64,000 bases of DNA from Magnetococcales bacterium (GCA_015232365.1 JADFZU010000002.1:49870-113869); one strand, 5' to 3'; numbered from the stretch's first letter, positions 11,407 to 21,349 are shown. Program-made: numbers and translations. Notes: generated by a model not told the origin, from the letters alone.

Positions 11407-12534
11407 TTAAACACGCATAGGCATGAGGACAAACAGAGCATTATCCTTATCTGGATCAAAAACCAGAGATGGTGCCTCATCATTTTGGAGAAGAAAACGG
11501 ACCCGTTCTCCATCCATAGCGGATAAAATTTCTCTTAAATACCTAGCGTTAAATCCTATGGTTATAGGTTCTCCACCCTCATAAATCACTTCAATAGGCT
11601 CCTCTCCTGCCTCCTGTTCTGGATTGTTGGAGGAGAGCAGCATAGATTTTTCCGTGATGGACATGCGTATACCACGTGATTTTTCATGAGATAGTACCGA
11701 CATTCGCTTAACTACAACATCAAGTTGTGCCCGGTCCATGGTCAGGCGAAGTTTGTTGTTTGGCGGAATAACCCGTCTATAGTCTGGGAACTGCCCCTGA
11801 ACCAACTTGGAGATCAAGGTGATGTCCGGTTTTATAAACTGGATATGGGTATCGCCGATTACCAGCTCTACCTTTTCATCCTCCTCTTCAAGGATTTTTT
11901 TAATCTCAAAAACAGCTTTTTTCGGGATGATTATCTCTGCTGTGTCACTAACTGTGCACTCTTCAATATTCTGTTCGATCATCGCCAGGCGGTGGGTATC
12001 GGTCGCCACCATTTTCACTTTGGCCGGTCCACCGGATTCACCACCTGGAGCAAGCTGGAAAAAAACTCCATTGAGAGTAAAGCGGGTTTCATCATAGGAC
12101 ATGGCAAAGTGGGTTTTATTGATCATATCCAGCAGCTCTTCACGTTCGAAGATGTGGCGTTTATCTCCTGATGCTTCGGGAATTTCAGGAAAATTTTCAC
12201 CGGGAAAACCAGATATTGTGAACTTGGCCTGGCCAGAAGTTAATTTAAGGCGGTTATTGGCCTCACTGCGAATATGGATTGCACCGTGGGGAAGCTCCCG
12301 GACAATTTCAAATAGGGTTTTGGCATTGACAGCCAGGCTACCAGAATCACCAATTTCCGCTTCACATACAGTTCTTAAAGAGACCTCTAAGTTTGTGGCA
12401 GATACGGTTAGGATACCTTTACCAGTCTCAAGCAGTGCATTACCAAGAATCGGCATGGTGTTGCGTCTCTCTACCACTGTCTGGATACGGGTTAGAGCCT
12501 TTAACAACGGATCTTTATTAATATGGAATTCCAT
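11407..12534 (-). CDS. dnaN: DNA polymerase III sliding clamp, beta subunit
   Basis: 375 aa with the three topologically similar clamp domains expected of DnaN. It begins MEFHINKDPLLKALTRIQTVVERRNTMPIL and ends FVLMPMRV, the usual clamp termini (typically MPMR.). It acts as a dimeric ring around DNA tethering Pol III. ATG at 12534; it follows dnaA on the same strand, separated by 168 bp that contain a large inverted repeat, and precedes recF by 2 bp. Confidence 0.97.
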   Translation of the reverse strand: MEFHINKDPLLKALTRIQTVVERRNTMPILGNALLETGKGILTVSATNLEVSLRTVCEAEIGDSGSLAVNAKTLFEIVRELPHGAIHIRSEANNRLKLTSGQAKFTISGFPGENFPEIPEASGDKRHIFEREELLDMINKTHFAMSYDETRFTLNGVFFQLAPGGESGGPAKVKMVATDTHRLAMIEQNIEECTVSDTAEIIIPKKAVFEIKKILEEEDEKVELVIGDTHIQFIKPDITLISKLVQGQFPDYRRVIPPNNKLRLTMDRAQLDVVVKRMSVLSHEKSRGIRMSITEKSMLLSSNNPEQEAGEEPIEVIYEGGEPITIGFNARYLREILSAMDGERVRFLLQNDEAPSLVFDPDKDNALFVLMPMRV

Positions 12535-12583
12535 ATGTATAAACCTTGATAATTTAGGTGAATATTAGTTCGGGTTTTACCAT

Positions 12584-12701
12584 AGGAGCCGTAAACAAAT
12601 AACTTGTGCCAGGTGTGGGCTTTTAACTGCTGCTTCAAGACTTAACGCTACAGGTTGGTTAAAAGACAACAAGATGTTCAAGTTATTTGTTTGCGGCTCC
12701 T
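12584..12701. repeat. 118-bp nested inverted repeat between dnaA and dnaN
   Basis: The outer arms are 12584-12606 and 12679-12701, 23 nt each with a single mismatch, starting AGGAGCCG and ending in AACTTG on the left arm. The loop holds a second pairing, CTTTTAAC with GTTAAAAG, so the whole element can fold as a long two-part hairpin. The right arm abuts the dnaA stop. No T-run follows on the minus strand, so it is not a plain terminator. It could be an mRNA processing or attenuation element, or a small palindromic mobile unit. Confidence 0.75.
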
Positions 12702-12702
12702 T

Positions 12703-14055
12703 TTAATTGCTCAACATTTCGGTCAACGCTTTAAGCTCTCTAGCCAAGTTTTTGTTTACTTTAAGTTTTTTTGCTACTTGCCCAACCGCATACAGAACTG
12801 TGGTATGGTCCCGGTTGCCAAACACTTTGCCGATTATCGGGTAGGAGCTGTCGGTTAACTGTTTGCATAGGTACATCGCTACCTGTCGAGGATGGCTAAA
12901 GAGCCGGGAACGCTTATTGGATCTAATGTCTTGCGGGGTAATTTTATAGTAAGCGGCAACCGTACGCTGAATCTCGTCAATTGAGGTCTGCCTGCTATCC
13001 GGGCCACGAAGAATATTTCGTAGGGACTCTTTTACCAGAGACATGGTGATCGGCTCATTCTCCATAGAGGCAAGAGCAAAAAGCCGGACCAAAGCCCCTT
13101 CCAGTTCACGAACGTTGGTATGTACTGCATCGGCTAGAAAGAATGCGACATCATCTTTGATGTCGATCCCCTCTTGCAGAGCTTTTTTCTTCAAGATGGC
13201 AACACGGGTTTCAATGTCCGGCATATAGATGTCTACAACCAAACCCTGTGCAAACCGGGAGCGGAGCCGCTCTTCTAAAAACTCAATCTCTGAGGGTAGA
13301 GAGTCAGATGTGAGAATAATCTGCTTGTTGGCCCCATAGAGGGCGTTAAACGTGTGAAAAAACTCAACTTGAGTACCGGTTTTACCTGCAAAAAATTGGA
13401 TGTCGTCCACTAGAAGAATATCTATCGAGCGAAACTGTTCTTTAAATTGGTTGGCGGTACTATTGCGGATCGACTCAACAAACATGGTCATGAATGTCTC
13501 TGATGAGATCAACTTGATTTTAAGGTGTGGATGTTTTTCAAGAATCTTATGGGCAATAGCGTGGAGTAGATGGGTTTTGCCTAGACCAACTCCGCCATGA
13601 ATATATAAGGGGTTGTAGAACTTGGCCGGGGTATCGGCAACTTTAGCGGCAGCGGCGTGGGCAAAGGAGTTGCAGTCGCCAACAACGAAAGTATCGAAGG
13701 TATAACGGTCTAAAAGTCCGATATCAGCAGGGCTGGCATTAACCGGGGCTTCAGGCTGCTTGGTCTGTACTGCTGCTGGTTCTGGTGCTGGTGGTGGAGC
13801 CAATGGAGTTGCGTCAGGGTCGGTACGAAAAGCCAGACGGACCTTTTGCCCGCTAGCCTCTTGGTAGGCAGACTCCAAGAGCAGGCCGTAGTTATCCCGG
13901 ACATACTCAGCAGAAAAATCGTTCTTGGTCAGAACCTCCATCTTGCCATTAGCCAGCTTTACGCCAGGACGCAACGGTCTTAGCCACAAATCGTATATTT
14001 GCGGGGCTATCTGTTTCTGGATGGTCGTCATGACCTGTGGCCAAATTTTATCCAT
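12703..14055 (-). CDS. dnaA: Chromosomal replication initiator protein DnaA
   Basis: 450 aa. Domain I is at the N terminus (WPQVMTTIQKQIAPQIYDLWL), domain II is the Pro/Ala-rich linker (PPPAPEPAAVQTKQPEAP), the AAA+ core has Walker A in GGVGLGKTHLLHAIAH and Walker B in DILLVDDIQFFAG, and the DNA-binding domain IV carries the DnaA signature NRDHTTVLYAVGQVAKKL. It binds DnaA boxes at oriC to open the duplex. ATG at 14055. It is first in the dnaA-dnaN-recF-gyrB block, reading away from the large AT-rich gap. Confidence 0.98.
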   Translation of the reverse strand: MDKIWPQVMTTIQKQIAPQIYDLWLRPLRPGVKLANGKMEVLTKNDFSAEYVRDNYGLLLESAYQEASGQKVRLAFRTDPDATPLAPPPAPEPAAVQTKQPEAPVNASPADIGLLDRYTFDTFVVGDCNSFAHAAAAKVADTPAKFYNPLYIHGGVGLGKTHLLHAIAHKILEKHPHLKIKLISSETFMTMFVESIRNSTANQFKEQFRSIDILLVDDIQFFAGKTGTQVEFFHTFNALYGANKQIILTSDSLPSEIEFLEERLRSRFAQGLVVDIYMPDIETRVAILKKKALQEGIDIKDDVAFFLADAVHTNVRELEGALVRLFALASMENEPITMSLVKESLRNILRGPDSRQTSIDEIQRTVAAYYKITPQDIRSNKRSRLFSHPRQVAMYLCKQLTDSSYPIIGKVFGNRDHTTVLYAVGQVAKKLKVNKNLARELKALTEMLSN

Positions 14056-14734
14056 AAATCTTAACAGTCAATCGGTTTTTAGGGTTTATCAATAAAAAAA
14101 TATGCGACCAGTCTGCATCTGGTTTTGGTCAAGCAGATGGTTACAATGTTTTTCAAACAGGCAAAACTACACTTCTCTGACATTAGCAAAGCACTAAAAC
14201 ATAATACTGAAGAGAAGCTACTATAATGACAGAGAACAGGATAACATATTATAGAGACTTAGCACCGGGTTTTTCGTCTGTTATAGCTCTTATTTTTTAT
14301 ATTTAATAAAATACATATTTTGTTATGTAAACAGTTGATAGAAAAAGGAACTTTTCTGTATGTGCAATCCTTGTTGATCAGCCAATTTCAAAAAATTCCT
14401 TTGTGTGTAATAGAGTTAAGGAAGAATGCTGCAAATAGCAATAATCCAAGATATCAGAATACATGTGCGGCTCTCCCCCAAAACCCCAACAACATATAAG
14501 TCAATGGGTAGGTTCAGAGCAGCTCCTAAATTTTTTCAATAATTTTTATTAAAAAAATTCAAAAAAATATATAAACAAAAAACATTGTTAAAACAAACAT
14601 GTACCCCTTCATATCTGCTTTTCAACAGCAACTGTTTTGGTTTTTCTGTAATTTTTTTCTAATGCATATTTAATAAATGTCGATAAAAAGAACAAGCAGT
14701 TTTTTTGCTAACAATCCGTTATAGGTGACTATAA
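14056..14734. other. 679-bp AT-rich gap between divergent genes, candidate oriC
   Basis: No convincing gene lies in this stretch. It is strongly AT-rich, particularly 14528-14700 with long A and T runs that could serve as an unwinding element, and it lies upstream of dnaA. I find only one near-consensus DnaA box, TTATCCATA at 14048-14056 overlapping the dnaA start, so the origin call rests mostly on position. A piece near 14475-14515 resembles part of the GC-rich repeat family. Promoters for dnaA (minus) and the TPR-like gene (plus) must lie here. Confidence 0.4.
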
Positions 14735-15511
14735 ATGACCACAGACAATCAAGAGGTCCTGGATGATGCTTTGACGCGGCTACAGGGGATATGGAGCTCT
14801 CCTCTTCCGTTTTTCAGATTTGAGTTGGAAGTAAAGCGTTTAGAGAGGGTTATCAAGGGCTATAGACAGAATGATCCTATTCGTGCGTTCTATCTTTTGG
14901 GGTTGGTTGCAACTCTGCAGGAAGATAAAGATGGAATGATGAATAATTTTTACAACTCACTGATTCACAGCAACAACGATCCTGATGTCCGGCATGGATT
15001 TGCCGCATGTCTCTCTCGTATGGGCAATTATATTGAGGCCAGGAAGCAGTACGAGATAATCTATCAGCATGATCAGAAAGATCTAGGAGTTTTGGCTGAG
15101 TTGATTATCTCTTCCCTGGCATCGGGAAGGATTCAAGAGGGGGTGCGCTGGATAACCCGCTGGAGCCAGATAAATCCTGAGCGACCATTTAAGGAGGCAG
15201 AGAGTATTGCTAAAAATGGGGCTTTGTTGGAAAAATTCGGTATCTCTGACGACCATGTCGAGCATCTGCAATCTTTGGCCATGAATATTCTGGAGAAAGA
15301 GCGCAAGCAGATAAAAACCATTAACTATCGTGGAATCCCTGAGGTGTCACCAGAGCGGATTGATGCCACTTTGATAGTTGATGACTCTCCTGAGGAGGTA
15401 GAGCGGTTAAACAGTAAGCTAAATAAAATGATGGCTACCTCTCCCACTCCAGGCCGGGTAGCAGATGTACTGGTATTTAATTTTGTTACCGATGAGGCAT
15501 CGGGATTATAG
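14735..15511 (+). CDS. TPR-like protein of unknown function
   Basis: 258 aa, soluble, no signal peptide or membrane segment. The middle (about residues 40-160) is helical with TPR-like spacing: DPIRAFYLLGLVATLQ, then PDVRHGFAACLSRMGNYIEA and LGVLAELIISSLASGRIQEG. The C-terminal third is charged (EKERKQIK, DSPEEVERLNSKLNKM) and has no recognised domain. It is transcribed away from dnaA across the putative origin gap and ends at a strong terminator, so it looks monocistronic. A protein-protein scaffold role is an inference. Confidence 0.7.
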   Translation: MTTDNQEVLDDALTRLQGIWSSPLPFFRFELEVKRLERVIKGYRQNDPIRAFYLLGLVATLQEDKDGMMNNFYNSLIHSNNDPDVRHGFAACLSRMGNYIEARKQYEIIYQHDQKDLGVLAELIISSLASGRIQEGVRWITRWSQINPERPFKEAESIAKNGALLEKFGISDDHVEHLQSLAMNILEKERKQIKTINYRGIPEVSPERIDATLIVDDSPEEVERLNSKLNKMMATSPTPGRVADVLVFNFVTDEASGL

Positions 15512-15589
15512 ATATCTTTATAGCCCCATATCTACAGGCTGTGGCTATAAAAAAGTTTGTGTTGCGATATTGAGCCATCGCACTATTTT

Positions 15590-15614
15590 GGACCCCTTCG
15601 GGGGTCCTTTTTTT
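15590..15614 (+). terminator. Strong rho-independent terminator
   Basis: GGACCCC, a TTCG tetraloop, GGGGTCC, then a run of seven T. It is placed about 80 bp after the TPR-like gene and should end its transcript. Confidence 0.9.
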
Positions 15615-15649
15615 ATAATCTAGGATAATAAAATTGCTGTTTTTGGTTT

Positions 15650-15676
15650 TACACCAAATACATGGTGTAGTTTTTT
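15650..15676 (+). terminator. Second possible hairpin terminator before fmt
   Basis: TACACCA pairs with TGGTGTA around a 6-nt loop and is followed on the plus strand by GTTTTTT. It lies between the convergent TPR-like gene and fmt, and may serve as a back-up stop for plus-strand transcription. The minus-strand side lacks a T-run. Confidence 0.4.
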
Positions 15677-15684
15677 AAAAATTA

Positions 15685-16620
15685 CTACTCAAAAATATCC
15701 CCAACAGCAACCGGACGACCTCTTAACCAGTCGGCAGCGGCGACTCTTTTTTTACCGGGGTTTTGCACCTGGGTTAAAATCAGGGTTCCATCTTTGCAGG
15801 AGACCTCCGGGCCATCTTTGTGGAGGGCGATAATCTCTCCAGGCTGTTTGGCTTGTCCTTCTCCAAACTTACAGGCAAAGATTTTAATACGTTTATTACC
15901 CAACTGACTCGATGCTGAGGGCCAGGGATTCAGGGCAAAAATCTGGTTTTTTATCTCTTTAGCACTTTTATTCCAATGGATTTTTTCATCATCACGAGTC
16001 AGTTTAGAGGCATAGGTAACACCTTCCAGAGGTTGAATCTGGGGTTTGCAGCTACCGTTTTTCATTGCATGAATTGTTTCAGTCAAAAGCCTGGCCCCCT
16101 CCTTGGCTAGAAGATCATGAAGCTCTCCGCCGGTCATATCACCTTTGATAGGAACCGTGGACATATTTAGAACCGGGCCGGTATCCAGACCTTTTTCCAT
16201 CTGCATTATGGAGATGCCGCTTTCAGAGTCCCCGGCCAGCAATGCCCGTTGCAGAGGGGCCGCACCTCGCCAACGGGGAAGCAGGGAGGCGTGAATATTT
16301 ATGCAGCCTTGGGGGGGGATTGCCAACACCTCCTCCGATAGAATCTGTCCATAAGCTGTAACAACTACCAGATCCGGCTTTAAGGCTTTCAACTGCTCAA
16401 CTGCTTGAGCCTCTCGCATTTTAATGGGTTGAAAAACTGCTATTCCTGCCTCTTGAGCTGCCGTTTTTACCGGGGTTGGCTGCAACTTCATTCCCCGTCC
16501 GGTTTTTCTGTCTGGCTGGGTAAATACTCCAACTATCTGATCATCGCCTCTAAGCAAGGCTTGCAGAGGGAGAACGGCAAAGTCGGGGGTTCCCATATAG
16601 ACGATACGCCACGATTCCAT
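15685..16620 (-). CDS. fmt: Methionyl-tRNA formyltransferase
   Basis: 311 aa. It formylates initiator Met-tRNA using 10-formyl-tetrahydrofolate. The N terminus RIVYMGTPDFAVLPLQAL and the active-site region INIHASLLPRWRGAAPLQRA (conserved Asn, His and SLLPRWRG) are diagnostic, followed by GISIMQMEKGLDTG. The C-terminal tRNA-binding domain ends with VAAADWLRGRP. It sits 4 bp after def, the usual pairing of formylation and deformylation functions, at the end of the hslVU-priA-def-fmt run. Confidence 0.96.
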   Translation of the reverse strand: MESWRIVYMGTPDFAVLPLQALLRGDDQIVGVFTQPDRKTGRGMKLQPTPVKTAAQEAGIAVFQPIKMREAQAVEQLKALKPDLVVVTAYGQILSEEVLAIPPQGCINIHASLLPRWRGAAPLQRALLAGDSESGISIMQMEKGLDTGPVLNMSTVPIKGDMTGGELHDLLAKEGARLLTETIHAMKNGSCKPQIQPLEGVTYASKLTRDDEKIHWNKSAKEIKNQIFALNPWPSASSQLGNKRIKIFACKFGEGQAKQPGEIIALHKDGPEVSCKDGTLILTQVQNPGKKRVAAADWLRGRPVAVGDIFE

Positions 16621-16624
16621 GGAG

Positions 16625-17137
16625 CTACTCCGATTTTTTTCTTTTTTTGAGTTTTTGGGTGATGATCGCCCGTTTCAACCTGGAGATGTGGTCGATAAAA
16701 AGCTTGCCATCTAAATGGTCAATTTCATGTTGTAGACAGACTGCTAAAAGCCCTTGTGCTTCAATCTCTATTTTTTTTCCGTCCCGGTCTAAAGCCCGGA
16801 CAATAATATGCTCGGCTCTAACAACATCTTCGGTAAACTCCGGCACAGATAGACACCCTTCCGCCCAGATGATTTCACCGGTTTGCTCTATAATTTCCGG
16901 GTTGGCCAGGGTCAGAAGATCGTGTTTATCTTCACCATCGTAGGTCTCTACATCAACAACAATTACCCGTTTTAGTACATTTACCTGAGGAGCAGCCAAG
17001 CCGATGCCGGGGGCTGCATACATGGTCTCAACCATGTCATCCATCAGTTTTACTATTTTATCAGAAACCTCTTCAACAGGTTGTGAGATCTGTTTCAAAC
17101 GGCGATCCGGGGCGGTTAAAATGGGCAGTAGAGCCAT
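16625..17137 (-). CDS. def: Peptide deformylase
   Basis: 170 aa metalloenzyme that removes the formyl group from nascent proteins. All three motifs are present: GIGLAAPQVN (motif 1), EGCLSVP with the metal cysteine (motif 2), and QHEIDHLDG with the two metal histidines and catalytic Glu (motif 3). The lysine-rich tail (KLKKRKKSE) is ordinary. It precedes fmt by 4 bp and follows priA by 78 bp. Confidence 0.97.
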   Translation of the reverse strand: MALLPILTAPDRRLKQISQPVEEVSDKIVKLMDDMVETMYAAPGIGLAAPQVNVLKRVIVVDVETYDGEDKHDLLTLANPEIIEQTGEIIWAEGCLSVPEFTEDVVRAEHIIVRALDRDGKKIEIEAQGLLAVCLQHEIDHLDGKLFIDHISRLKRAIITQKLKKRKKSE

Positions 17138-17215
17138 CGTAATAATTATTTCCTTAGTTAGAAATATAGAATTCCATCTCTATTTAAACCTGTTTTTTTT
17201 CTAGAGTTCAACCTC

Positions 17216-19444
17216 TTATAAAAAAGAGTGGGGGTCAACATCCATTTCTACCCGAAGTCGGGAGCCAGCTAGCTGTTCTGCCAGGGCCATTAGTGGAGCC
17301 AAAGCCCGGTGCAGCCTGCCGCCGGGACTCTCTTTTATCAGTAGCTGCCAACGAAAGCGGTTGCGGAGTTTAAATATCGGTGCTGGGGCCGGCCCCAGGT
17401 AGGTTACATCGGCATTAGAGGTTAGCTGCTCTCTTAGCTGTTTACAGAACAGCTCACCATTTTTCTGTACGGAACCGGAGACTCTAAGCAGGGCCATACG
17501 TAGATATGGCGGGTATTGGGCCATCTTGCGAAACTGTTTTTCAGTGGTCATGAACCCAGCCATATCTTGCTCAAGTACTGCTCTTATAGCATAGTGGCTG
17601 GGGTCAAAACTCTGGATCAGTACCCGGCCTGGGATATCCTCACGTCCGGCTCGGCCTGCCACCTGGGTCAGAAGTTGGAAGGTGCTCTCCGAACTGCGAA
17701 AATCTGGCTGGCAGAGGGAGGTCTCTGCCTGAACTACCCCTACCAGGGCCAAGCTGGGAAAATGGTGGCCTTTGGCGATCATCTGCGTCCCTAAAAGAAT
17801 ATCCAGCTCTCCATCACGAAACATGGTCAAGGTTGTGGTCAGGTCCACATCACCAGAGGAGATGGAGTCCCGGTCGATTCTGGCTATGCGAGCATCTGGA
17901 AACTCTTTTTTTGCCTCTCTTTCCAACTGTTCAGTACCGGGTCCAAAGTAGAAGAGGCTCAACTGTCCACAGGCAGGGCAGATATCCATAACAGCTTGCC
18001 AAAAATCACAATAGTGGCATACCAGCCGGGATTTTCCCCGGTGAAAAGTTAGAGTTACCGAGCAGTTGGGACACATAACCCCCTGACCACACTGCCTACA
18101 TAGAAGGGAGGGGGCGTAACCCCGGCGGTTTAAAAATAGTAAAACCTGGTTTTTGGCAGCCAGGGTGGTTTTTATTGACTCAATCAGGGGAGGGCTGAGT
18201 AGGGCCATCCGGCTCATTTTATCTTTTAACTCACCGCCGCCTAAATGTATAAGCTCCATTGTTGGCGGGGTGGCTCCGGTGGCTCTCTGGTTGAGAATCA
18301 ACAGTGTATACCTGCCACTTTCAGCGTTGACCAGAGACTCCAGTGATGGGGTTGCACTACCTAACACCAGAACTGCATTGGCCTGCTTTGCTCTGACTAC
18401 TGCCATATCCCGGCCCTGGTAGGGGACGTTCCCCTCCTGCTTATAAGAGCTATCGTGCTCTTCATCAACCACCACCAGTCCCAGGGTCTCAAATGGGGCG
18501 AAGATGGCACTACGTGCACCAATTACCACCCTTGCTTTACCGTCACGAATATTTACCCAGTGTTCAAACCGCTCTTTATCGCTCTGATCGGAGTGAAAAA
18601 TAGCCAGCTCAACCTGAAACCTGTCCCGGTAGCGTTTTTCCAACTGGGGTGTTAAAGATATCTCTGGGACCAGCAGTAGAGCTTGTTCTCCCTTGGCAAG
18701 GCAGGCATCGACCCCTTGAAAATAGACCTCGGTTTTACCGCTGCCGGTGACCCCTTGCAGTAAAAACGGGGTAAACTTGTCACTCTCGATTCCGGCAACA
18801 ATAGCATCGACACACCCTCTCTGTTGCAAGTTGAGGGTGATTTTTTTAGCAGGGATTTTTTTTGTAGGTTCTTGCTTATGCTGCTCATCTAGCTCAGAAC
18901 TTTTATCGGTATCATAACGGGTGCGCCACTCATCTTCCATGGTGATTATTTGCTTGGCAACCAAGCTTTTAAGGTCGGCTTTCAGACCTTGGCGACCAAA
19001 TTTTTTCTCCAAGGTGGTTATGGTCAGCTTTTTTTTGTGGTTGTTTTTAATCGCCTCGGCTATTGCTCTATGTTTGGCTGTAAGGGTTGACAAATCTCCC
19101 TCACCAAGCCAAATAGCATTTTGATGGCGTTTAAAACGTAGATGTCCAGGCATTGCAGCGGAGATTACCGAGCCGATGGGCCTAAGATAATAACGGGAGA
19201 TCCACTCCAGCAGATGGAGGAGATCTTGGTCTAAGAGGGGGGTTTTGGTTAAAAGCTCGGTTATTGGGCGAATCTCGCCATCACTCCAGGCCGGTTTTTC
19301 TTGAATCTCCCAAAGCACTCCCACCCGTTCGGTTCTACCTACCGGAACCAGCACCAGGCAGCCGGGCCTTGCAGCCATGCCGGAGGGTAGCCGGTAGGTA
19401 AATAGTGACCGCTTGGGAATGGGCAGGGCTACTTGGGCAAACAT
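17216..19444 (-). CDS. priA: Primosomal protein N', replication restart helicase PriA
   Basis: 742 aa, full length. The N-terminal 3' DNA-binding domain starts FAQVALPIPKRSLFTYRLP; helicase Walker A is in QGVTGSGKTEVYFQGV, the DEEH box in LVVVDEEHDSSYKQE. The zinc-binding insertion has CRQCGQGVMCPNCS and HYCDFWQAVMDICPACG. Motif VI is in QVAGRAGREDIPGRVLIQ. It reloads the replisome at stalled forks. It follows hslU by 27 bp; this hslVU-priA-def-fmt order suggests one long operon. Confidence 0.97.
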   Translation of the reverse strand: MFAQVALPIPKRSLFTYRLPSGMAARPGCLVLVPVGRTERVGVLWEIQEKPAWSDGEIRPITELLTKTPLLDQDLLHLLEWISRYYLRPIGSVISAAMPGHLRFKRHQNAIWLGEGDLSTLTAKHRAIAEAIKNNHKKKLTITTLEKKFGRQGLKADLKSLVAKQIITMEDEWRTRYDTDKSSELDEQHKQEPTKKIPAKKITLNLQQRGCVDAIVAGIESDKFTPFLLQGVTGSGKTEVYFQGVDACLAKGEQALLLVPEISLTPQLEKRYRDRFQVELAIFHSDQSDKERFEHWVNIRDGKARVVIGARSAIFAPFETLGLVVVDEEHDSSYKQEGNVPYQGRDMAVVRAKQANAVLVLGSATPSLESLVNAESGRYTLLILNQRATGATPPTMELIHLGGGELKDKMSRMALLSPPLIESIKTTLAAKNQVLLFLNRRGYAPSLLCRQCGQGVMCPNCSVTLTFHRGKSRLVCHYCDFWQAVMDICPACGQLSLFYFGPGTEQLEREAKKEFPDARIARIDRDSISSGDVDLTTTLTMFRDGELDILLGTQMIAKGHHFPSLALVGVVQAETSLCQPDFRSSESTFQLLTQVAGRAGREDIPGRVLIQSFDPSHYAIRAVLEQDMAGFMTTEKQFRKMAQYPPYLRMALLRVSGSVQKNGELFCKQLREQLTSNADVTYLGPAPAPIFKLRNRFRWQLLIKESPGGRLHRALAPLMALAEQLAGSRLRVEMDVDPHSFL

Positions 19445-19471
19445 TTTGCGAAAGTCTCCCTACCCAGAAGA

Positions 19472-20821
19472 TTATAAAATAAACCGGGAGAGATCCTCAT
19501 TTTCAGAGAGATCTTTTAGTTGGGTACGAACATAATCCCCGTCAATTTTGACTGTTTCACCATGACGGTCAGGAGCGGTAAATGATAGCTCGTCAAGAAG
19601 TTTCTCCATTACCGTATGGAGCCGTCTTGCACCAATATTCTCTGTTGTTTCATTAACGTGGGCAGCTATCTCGGCAATGGCCTGAATGGCATCTTCATGA
19701 AAAACCAGTTTTATCTGTTCTGTGGCAAGAAGAGCTTCATACTGGGTGGTCAAGGCGTTTTCCGGCTCGGTTAGAATCCTGACAAACTCCTTTACTCCCA
19801 GGTTTTGCAGCTCTACCCGAATCGGCAGACGGCCTTGAAGTTCCGGCAGAAGATCGGATGGTTTGGAGAGCTGAAAAGCACCAGATGCTATAAAGAGGAT
19901 ATGGTCGGTCTTGACCATGCCGTGTTTGGTGGTAACTGTGGTTCCCTCTACCAAAGGCAGCAGGTCACGCTGCACCCCCTCACGAGAGACATCTCCGCCG
20001 CCACGCATCTCAGAACCACGGGCACAGACTTTATCCAGCTCATCTAAAAAGACAATACCAAACTGCTCAACCCGCTCAAGTGCGGTGCGTTTGCTCTGCT
20101 CTTTATCAACCAACTTTGCCGCCTCTTCGTTGGTTAGCAGCTTTAGAGCCTCTTTGATTTTAACCCGTCTGGTGCTTGACTGACCCCGGCCCAGCATACC
20201 GCCGAGCATCTCTTGAATATTGATTCCTTCCATGCCTTGAGGGGTGAACACCTCCATTGTCGGGCCAGAATTAGGCTCGGTAATATCTATCTCTATCTCC
20301 CGCTCATCAAGACGGCCCTCACGGAGCATTTTTCTGAATTTCTGCCTGGTGTTGGAGTTGTCATCAGCATGGCTTGCATTGCTTGAGTTGCTCTGTTTTG
20401 ATGGGGCAGGGGAGAGCAACACATCCAAAACCCGCTCCTCTGCCAGATCTTCTGCTTGACGAGTGACCGATTTTTTCGACTCTTCGTGGGCCATTTTAAT
20501 AGCCATATCCATAAGGTCCCGAATGATTGACTCTACATCCCGGCCCACATAACCAACTTCGGTAAACTTGGTGGCCTCTACCTTTATAAAAGGGGCGTTG
20601 GATAGTTTTGCCAAACGGCGGGCTATCTCGGTTTTGCCAACTCCGGTGGGGCCGATCATAAGAATGTTCTTCGGGTAGACCTCTTCACGTATTGCCGGGT
20701 CTAATAGACGACGTCTCCAACGGTTGCGCAGGGCAATGGCTACTGCCCTTTTGGCATCATTTTGACCAATAATGTAGCGGTCTAACTCAGAGACGGTTTC
20801 ACGGGGCGTGTATTCGGACAT
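19472..20821 (-). CDS. hslU: ATP-dependent protease ATPase subunit HslU (ClpY)
   Basis: 449 aa AAA+ unfoldase that forms hexamers and feeds substrates to HslV. Signatures: [20 protein letters not shown] at the N terminus, Walker [17 protein letters not shown], the pore-loop motif [19 protein letters not shown], a central I domain (about residues 110-230), and [19 protein letters not shown]. The C terminus EDLSRFIL is the tail that docks into HslV to activate it. Its ATG abuts the hslV stop codon directly. Confidence 0.97.
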   Translation of the reverse strand: MSEYTPRETVSELDRYIIGQNDAKRAVAIALRNRWRRRLLDPAIREEVYPKNILMIGPTGVGKTEIARRLAKLSNAPFIKVEATKFTEVGYVGRDVESIIRDLMDMAIKMAHEESKKSVTRQAEDLAEERVLDVLLSPAPSKQSNSSNASHADDNSNTRQKFRKMLREGRLDEREIEIDITEPNSGPTMEVFTPQGMEGINIQEMLGGMLGRGQSSTRRVKIKEALKLLTNEEAAKLVDKEQSKRTALERVEQFGIVFLDELDKVCARGSEMRGGGDVSREGVQRDLLPLVEGTTVTTKHGMVKTDHILFIASGAFQLSKPSDLLPELQGRLPIRVELQNLGVKEFVRILTEPENALTTQYEALLATEQIKLVFHEDAIQAIAEIAAHVNETTENIGARRLHTVMEKLLDELSFTAPDRHGETVKIDGDYVRTQLKDLSENEDLSRFIL

Positions 20822-21349
20822 TTATAGCTCTTCTATGACAAAGTTATGATTGGTGTAGATGCAAATATCTGCAGTAATGCGAAGGGACTCTTCGACAATC
20901 TCTCTTGGGTTCATCTCGGTGTTTTTAAGCAGTGCATTAGCAGCAGACTGGGCGTAGGGACCGCCTGAGCCAATAGCTAAAATGCCATCTTCCGGCTCCA
21001 AAACATCCCCAGTACCGGAGATTAGCAGGCTTGCTGAGGCATCGACAACCGCCAGCATAGCCTCTAGTCGCCTGAGTGCCCGGTCGGTACGCCAATCTTT
21101 AGCTAACTCAACTGCGGCACGGGTTAAGTTGCCTCCATGTTTGGATAGTTTACCCTCAAAACGTTCAAACAGGGTAAAAGCATCAGCAGTGGAGCCAGCA
21201 AAACCGGCCAGTACCTTGCCCTCAAGCATGGTTCTGACTTTCCGGGCATTTGATTTGACCACAATGTTGCCAAGAGTAACCTGACCATCACCACCCAAAA
21301 CGACTGAATCTCCCCGCCGAACCGATAAAATTGTGGTTCCTTTAAACAT
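20822..21349 (-). CDS. hslV: ATP-dependent protease proteolytic subunit HslV (ClpQ)
   Basis: 175 aa from [15 protein letters not shown] proteasome-beta-like threonine protease; after removal of MFKG the catalytic residue would be the first Thr of TTILSVRR, with GDGQVTLGN and the [11 protein letters not shown] motif following. The frame is open to a TTG at 21376, but the ATG at 21349 gives the typical short propeptide and an AAAGAGA purine run upstream. It is the first gene of its operon, divergent from bpt. No clear sigma-32 promoter was found by eye in the shared 73-bp spacer. Confidence 0.95.
   Translation of the reverse strand: MFKGTTILSVRRGDSVVLGGDGQVTLGNIVVKSNARKVRTMLEGKVLAGFAGSTADAFTLFERFEGKLSKHGGNLTRAAVELAKDWRTDRALRRLEAMLAVVDASASLLISGTGDVLEPEDGILAIGSGGPYAQSAANALLKNTEMNPREIVEESLRITADICIYTNHNFVIEEL

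Noticed and set aside
14226..14306. 26-codon ORF in the gap upstream of dnaA
   Set aside because: No ribosome-binding site and AT-rich random-looking composition.
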